The notes under the pieces are model-generated. The model saw only the letters and a program-made list of their open reading frames with translations, had not been told where the DNA came from and searched no databases. A stretch of 15,649 bases of DNA from Rhodobacter sp. (GTDB taxonomy: Bacteria > Pseudomonadota > Alphaproteobacteria > Rhodobacterales > Rhodobacteraceae), in NCBI GenBank assembly GCA_013824055.1, contig PNNE01000270.1, positions 1 to 15,649 on the forward strand, given 5' to 3'. A program made the translations under genes and the position numbers. Below are positions 13,928-15,649 of the stretch, in pieces. Numbering within the stretch: the first letter of the stretch is position 1; each line of letters begins with the position of its first letter.

Positions 13928-14419
13928 ATGTTGTTCCGTCCGCTTGCGCTATTGTGCGCCATCGCAATCCTGGCCGGGTTGTTCCTGCCCTGGGTCGCCA
14001 CCCCGGTCGGGGCCAACCTGGCCCCCTGGGACGCGCTGCCCGCCTTTGACCGCGCCTCGGTCGAAACCTTCCTGACCCAGGCCCCGAACGAAGTGCGGCT
14101 TTTCCTGCTGTCCTTCGTCCTTGCCGCGCTGTTCGTGCTGGTGGCCCTGGTCGGGCTGGAAAGGCGCTGGCTGGCCTTCCTGACCGGCGTCTGCGTCGTG
14201 GGACTGGCCGGGATCACCGTCTGGCAATCGCGTGCGGCGCTTGGCCTGGTTCCGCCGCAATGGACGATCGAGGAGGCCAACCGCCTGTTCCTTCTGGCAA
14301 ACGACGTGCTGGGCACGGGCGGCTGGGCCTGGGTCGGCGGCGGGGCGCTCTTGCTGCTGCTGGGCGTCTTCGACCCCGGCCGGGCAAAGCCGCGCGCGGC
14401 TACAGCGTCGCGTTGGTAG
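13928..14419 (+). CDS. Small four-helix membrane protein, function unknown
   Basis: 163 aa from ATG 13928. GAGGT at 13916-13920 is 7 bases upstream, whereas an earlier in-frame ATG at 13889 has no ribosome site. Four hydrophobic segments are visible: about 5-23 (LALLCAIAILAGLFLPW), 57-77 (LFLLSFVLAALFVLVALVG), 81-100 and 131-148. A soluble stretch after helix 1 (24-56, ATPVGANLAPWDALPAFD) and another between helices 3 and 4 (EEANRLFLLANDVLG) probably lie on the same face. The C-terminus is short and basic. I do not recognise a family. Its last 20 bases overlap the 3' end of the convergent SDR gene. Codon use fits the neighbours. Confidence 0.75.
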   Translation: MLFRPLALLCAIAILAGLFLPWVATPVGANLAPWDALPAFDRASVETFLTQAPNEVRLFLLSFVLAALFVLVALVGLERRWLAFLTGVCVVGLAGITVWQSRAALGLVPPQWTIEEANRLFLLANDVLGTGGWAWVGGGALLLLLGVFDPGRAKPRAATASRW

Positions 14420-15176
14420 CACCGCCGTCCAGAAGGACGTTCTGCCCGACGATGAACCCCGCGTGTTGCGAACACAGGAACGCGCAGGCCGCGCCGAATT
14501 CGGCCGGTGTGCCGTAGCGCCCTGCCGGGATGGTGGCGGCACGTTCGCTGATCGCTTCTTCCATGCTGATCCCCTTGGCCTTGACCACTGCCGCATCCAG
14601 CGCGATGGCCCGGTCGGTCGCATGGATGCCGGGCAGAAGGTTGTTGATCGTCACCCCCTTGCCCGCCACCTGCCGCGAGGTGCCCGCGACGAAGCCGGTC
14701 AGCCCCGCGCGGGCCGAGTTCGACAGACCCAGCACCGCCACGGGCGACTTGACCGAAACGCTGGTGATGTTGACCACCCGCCCCCAACCCTGGGCCATCA
14801 TGCCCGGCAGCACCGCCTGCATCAGCGCGATGGGGGTCAGCATGTTGGCGTCCAGCGCCTTGATGAAATCCTCGCGGCCCCAGTCGGACCACATGCCCGG
14901 CGGCGGGCCACCGGCGTTGGTCACCAGGATGTCGAACGGCCCCTGCGCCAGCACCGCCGCACGCCCCGCCTCGGTCGTGATGTCGGCGGCGACGGTCGTC
15001 ACGTTCACCTGATGGCGCGCGCGGATGTCCGCGGCTGCCGCCTCCAGCGCCTCGACCCCGCGGGCGTTCAGCACAAGATCGACGCCCGCCTCGGCCAGCG
15101 CCTCGGCACAGCCGCGCCCCAGCCCCTTGGACGAGGCACAGACCAGTGCCCGCTTGCCCGCAATTCCCAGATCCAT
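14400..15176 (-). CDS. SDR-family protein without the Tyr-x-x-x-Lys pair
   Basis: 258 aa from ATG 15176, supported by AGGAGGG 6 bases upstream; the longer frame would need a TTG at 15200 with no such support. The Rossmann fold is clear: LVCASSKGLGRGCAEALAEAG (11-31), where the usual TGxxxGxG reads CASSKGLG; NAGG at 87-90; NITSVSV with Ser139 (136-142); and the C-terminal LLDGGATNATL. The position that normally holds YxxxK reads LGLSNSARAGL (149-159), with Leu and Ala instead of Tyr and Lys. INNLLPGIHATDR (177-189) resembles the PG motif. Annotation pipelines would likely call it a 3-oxoacyl-ACP reductase-like SDR; the missing residues make ordinary reductase chemistry doubtful. It is divergent from prfC. 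Confidence 0.9.
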   Translation of the reverse strand: MDLGIAGKRALVCASSKGLGRGCAEALAEAGVDLVLNARGVEALEAAAADIRARHQVNVTTVAADITTEAGRAAVLAQGPFDILVTNAGGPPPGMWSDWGREDFIKALDANMLTPIALMQAVLPGMMAQGWGRVVNITSVSVKSPVAVLGLSNSARAGLTGFVAGTSRQVAGKGVTINNLLPGIHATDRAIALDAAVVKAKGISMEEAISERAATIPAGRYGTPAEFGAACAFLCSQHAGFIVGQNVLLDGGATNATL

Positions 15177-15200
15177 GCGCAACCCTCCTGATTTGGGCAA

Positions 15201-15228
15201 AGCCTAGCAGCCACACCTGCAAGGGCAA
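15201..15228 (-). promoter_or_regulatory. Weak promoter candidate for the SDR gene
   Basis: On the minus strand TTGCCC (15223-15228) and TAGGCT (15201-15206) are 16 bases apart, upstream of the SDR ribosome site. The match to consensus is moderate. The same 101-base divergent gap must also hold the prfC promoter, which I could not pick out. Confidence 0.25.
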
Positions 15229-15277
15229 GACGCCCCATCTGTTGCGGCGAACCCGTCCGCGCGCTATGGGGGGCGTC

Positions 15278-15649
15278 ATGTCGAACCGCGCCCCCCTTCC
15301 GCCCGAAATCTCCAATCCTGAAATACGGAGGCGCCGGACCTTTGCGATCATCTCGCACCCCGACGCCGGCAAGACCACGCTGACCGAAAAGTTCCTGCTG
15401 TTCGGGGGTGCCATCCAGATGGCGGGCCAGGTCCGCGCCAAGGGCGACGCACGGCGCACGCGGTCCGACTTCATGAAGCTGGAGCAGGAGCGGGGGATTT
15501 CCGTCTCGGCCTCTGCCATGTCCTTCGATTTCCGGCACTATCGCTTCAACCTGGTGGACACGCCCGGCCACAGCGATTTTTCCGAAGACACCTACCGCAC
15601 CCTCACGGCAGTCGATGCCGCGATCATGGTGATCGACGGGGCCAAGGGA
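15278..15649 (+). CDS. prfC: Peptide chain release factor 3, 3' end missing
   Basis: The window ends after 124 codons of a frame that is still open. RF3 is a GTPase that helps recycle RF1/RF2 from the ribosome after termination. GTPase motifs are clear: G1 HPDAGKTTLTEKFLLFGG (27-44), switch I region with MKLEQERGISVSASA (66-80) and G3 LVDTPGHSDFSEDTYRTL (92-109), followed by AVDAAIMVIDGAKG. The FGGAIQMAGQVRAK segment and DFSEDTYRTL distinguish RF3 from EF-G and LepA. An in-frame ATG at 15266 would add four residues; the 15278 start is preferred because the GGGGGG run lies in front of it. Confidence 0.95.
   Translation, partial: MSNRAPLPPEISNPEIRRRRTFAIISHPDAGKTTLTEKFLLFGGAIQMAGQVRAKGDARRTRSDFMKLEQERGISVSASAMSFDFRHYRFNLVDTPGHSDFSEDTYRTLTAVDAAIMVIDGAKG

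Noticed and set aside
13813..15519. A 568-residue minus-strand open frame across prfC, the SDR gene and the membrane protein
   Set aside because: It runs in the wrong frame for the SDR gene, is antisense to prfC and the membrane protein, and gives low-complexity Gly/Arg-rich sequence.

Overview
The window looks like a chromosomal segment of a high-GC alphaproteobacterium, most probably of the order Rhodobacterales (Rhodobacter/Paracoccus-like). This rests on the GC-rich codon use, the iolC kinase fused to a DUF2090 aldolase, the tatABC gene set and the tight gene packing with ATGA/GTGA overlaps. The genus is inferred from gene content and protein flavour, not from a database search. No tRNA, rRNA, CRISPR array, insertion sequence, integrase or phage gene was seen, and no stretch longer than about 170 bases lacks a gene.

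Region 1 (1-5107, +) is the catabolic core of a myo-inositol operon in the order iolC (5' end outside the window), iolD, iolE, iolB. IolE dehydrates inosose, IolD opens the ring, IolB isomerises 5-deoxyglucuronate, and the IolC kinase/DUF2090 fusion phosphorylates and then cleaves the product to dihydroxyacetone phosphate and malonate semialdehyde. The inositol dehydrogenase (IolG), semialdehyde dehydrogenase (IolA), transporter and regulator are not in view. A 30-bp-arm inverted repeat (5126-5197) separates this operon from the next.

Region 2 (5221-7964, +) has a good sigma70-like promoter followed by surE, pcm and an NlpD-like LysM/degenerate-LytM lipoprotein. This is the widespread stationary-phase/repair and envelope cluster.

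Region 3 (8054-11986, -) runs towards region 2. Read from its promoter it is tatA, tatB, tatC and a DUF815-type P-loop ATPase that is translationally coupled to tatC, followed 51 bp later by a CNNM/CBS (CorC/HlyC-like) membrane protein. The intergenic block 11987-12155 holds the tat promoter candidate, a leader hairpin, an operator-like inverted repeat and a REP-like palindrome.

Region 4 (12156-15649) carries a short HTH regulator that looks like a YafY/WYL protein lacking its WYL domain (+), two tandem AT-rich hairpins, an orphan Fbp-type ABC ATPase (-), a four-helix membrane protein of unknown function (+), an SDR-fold protein without the usual Tyr-x-x-x-Lys pair (-) and the 5' end of prfC (release factor 3, +).

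Most of the window is ordinary core genome, and I found no convincing new multi-gene system. The best leads are the structured intergenic repeats (5126-5197, 12097-12142, 12521-12569), the tatC-DUF815 coupling, the WYL-less regulator and the catalytically atypical SDR.
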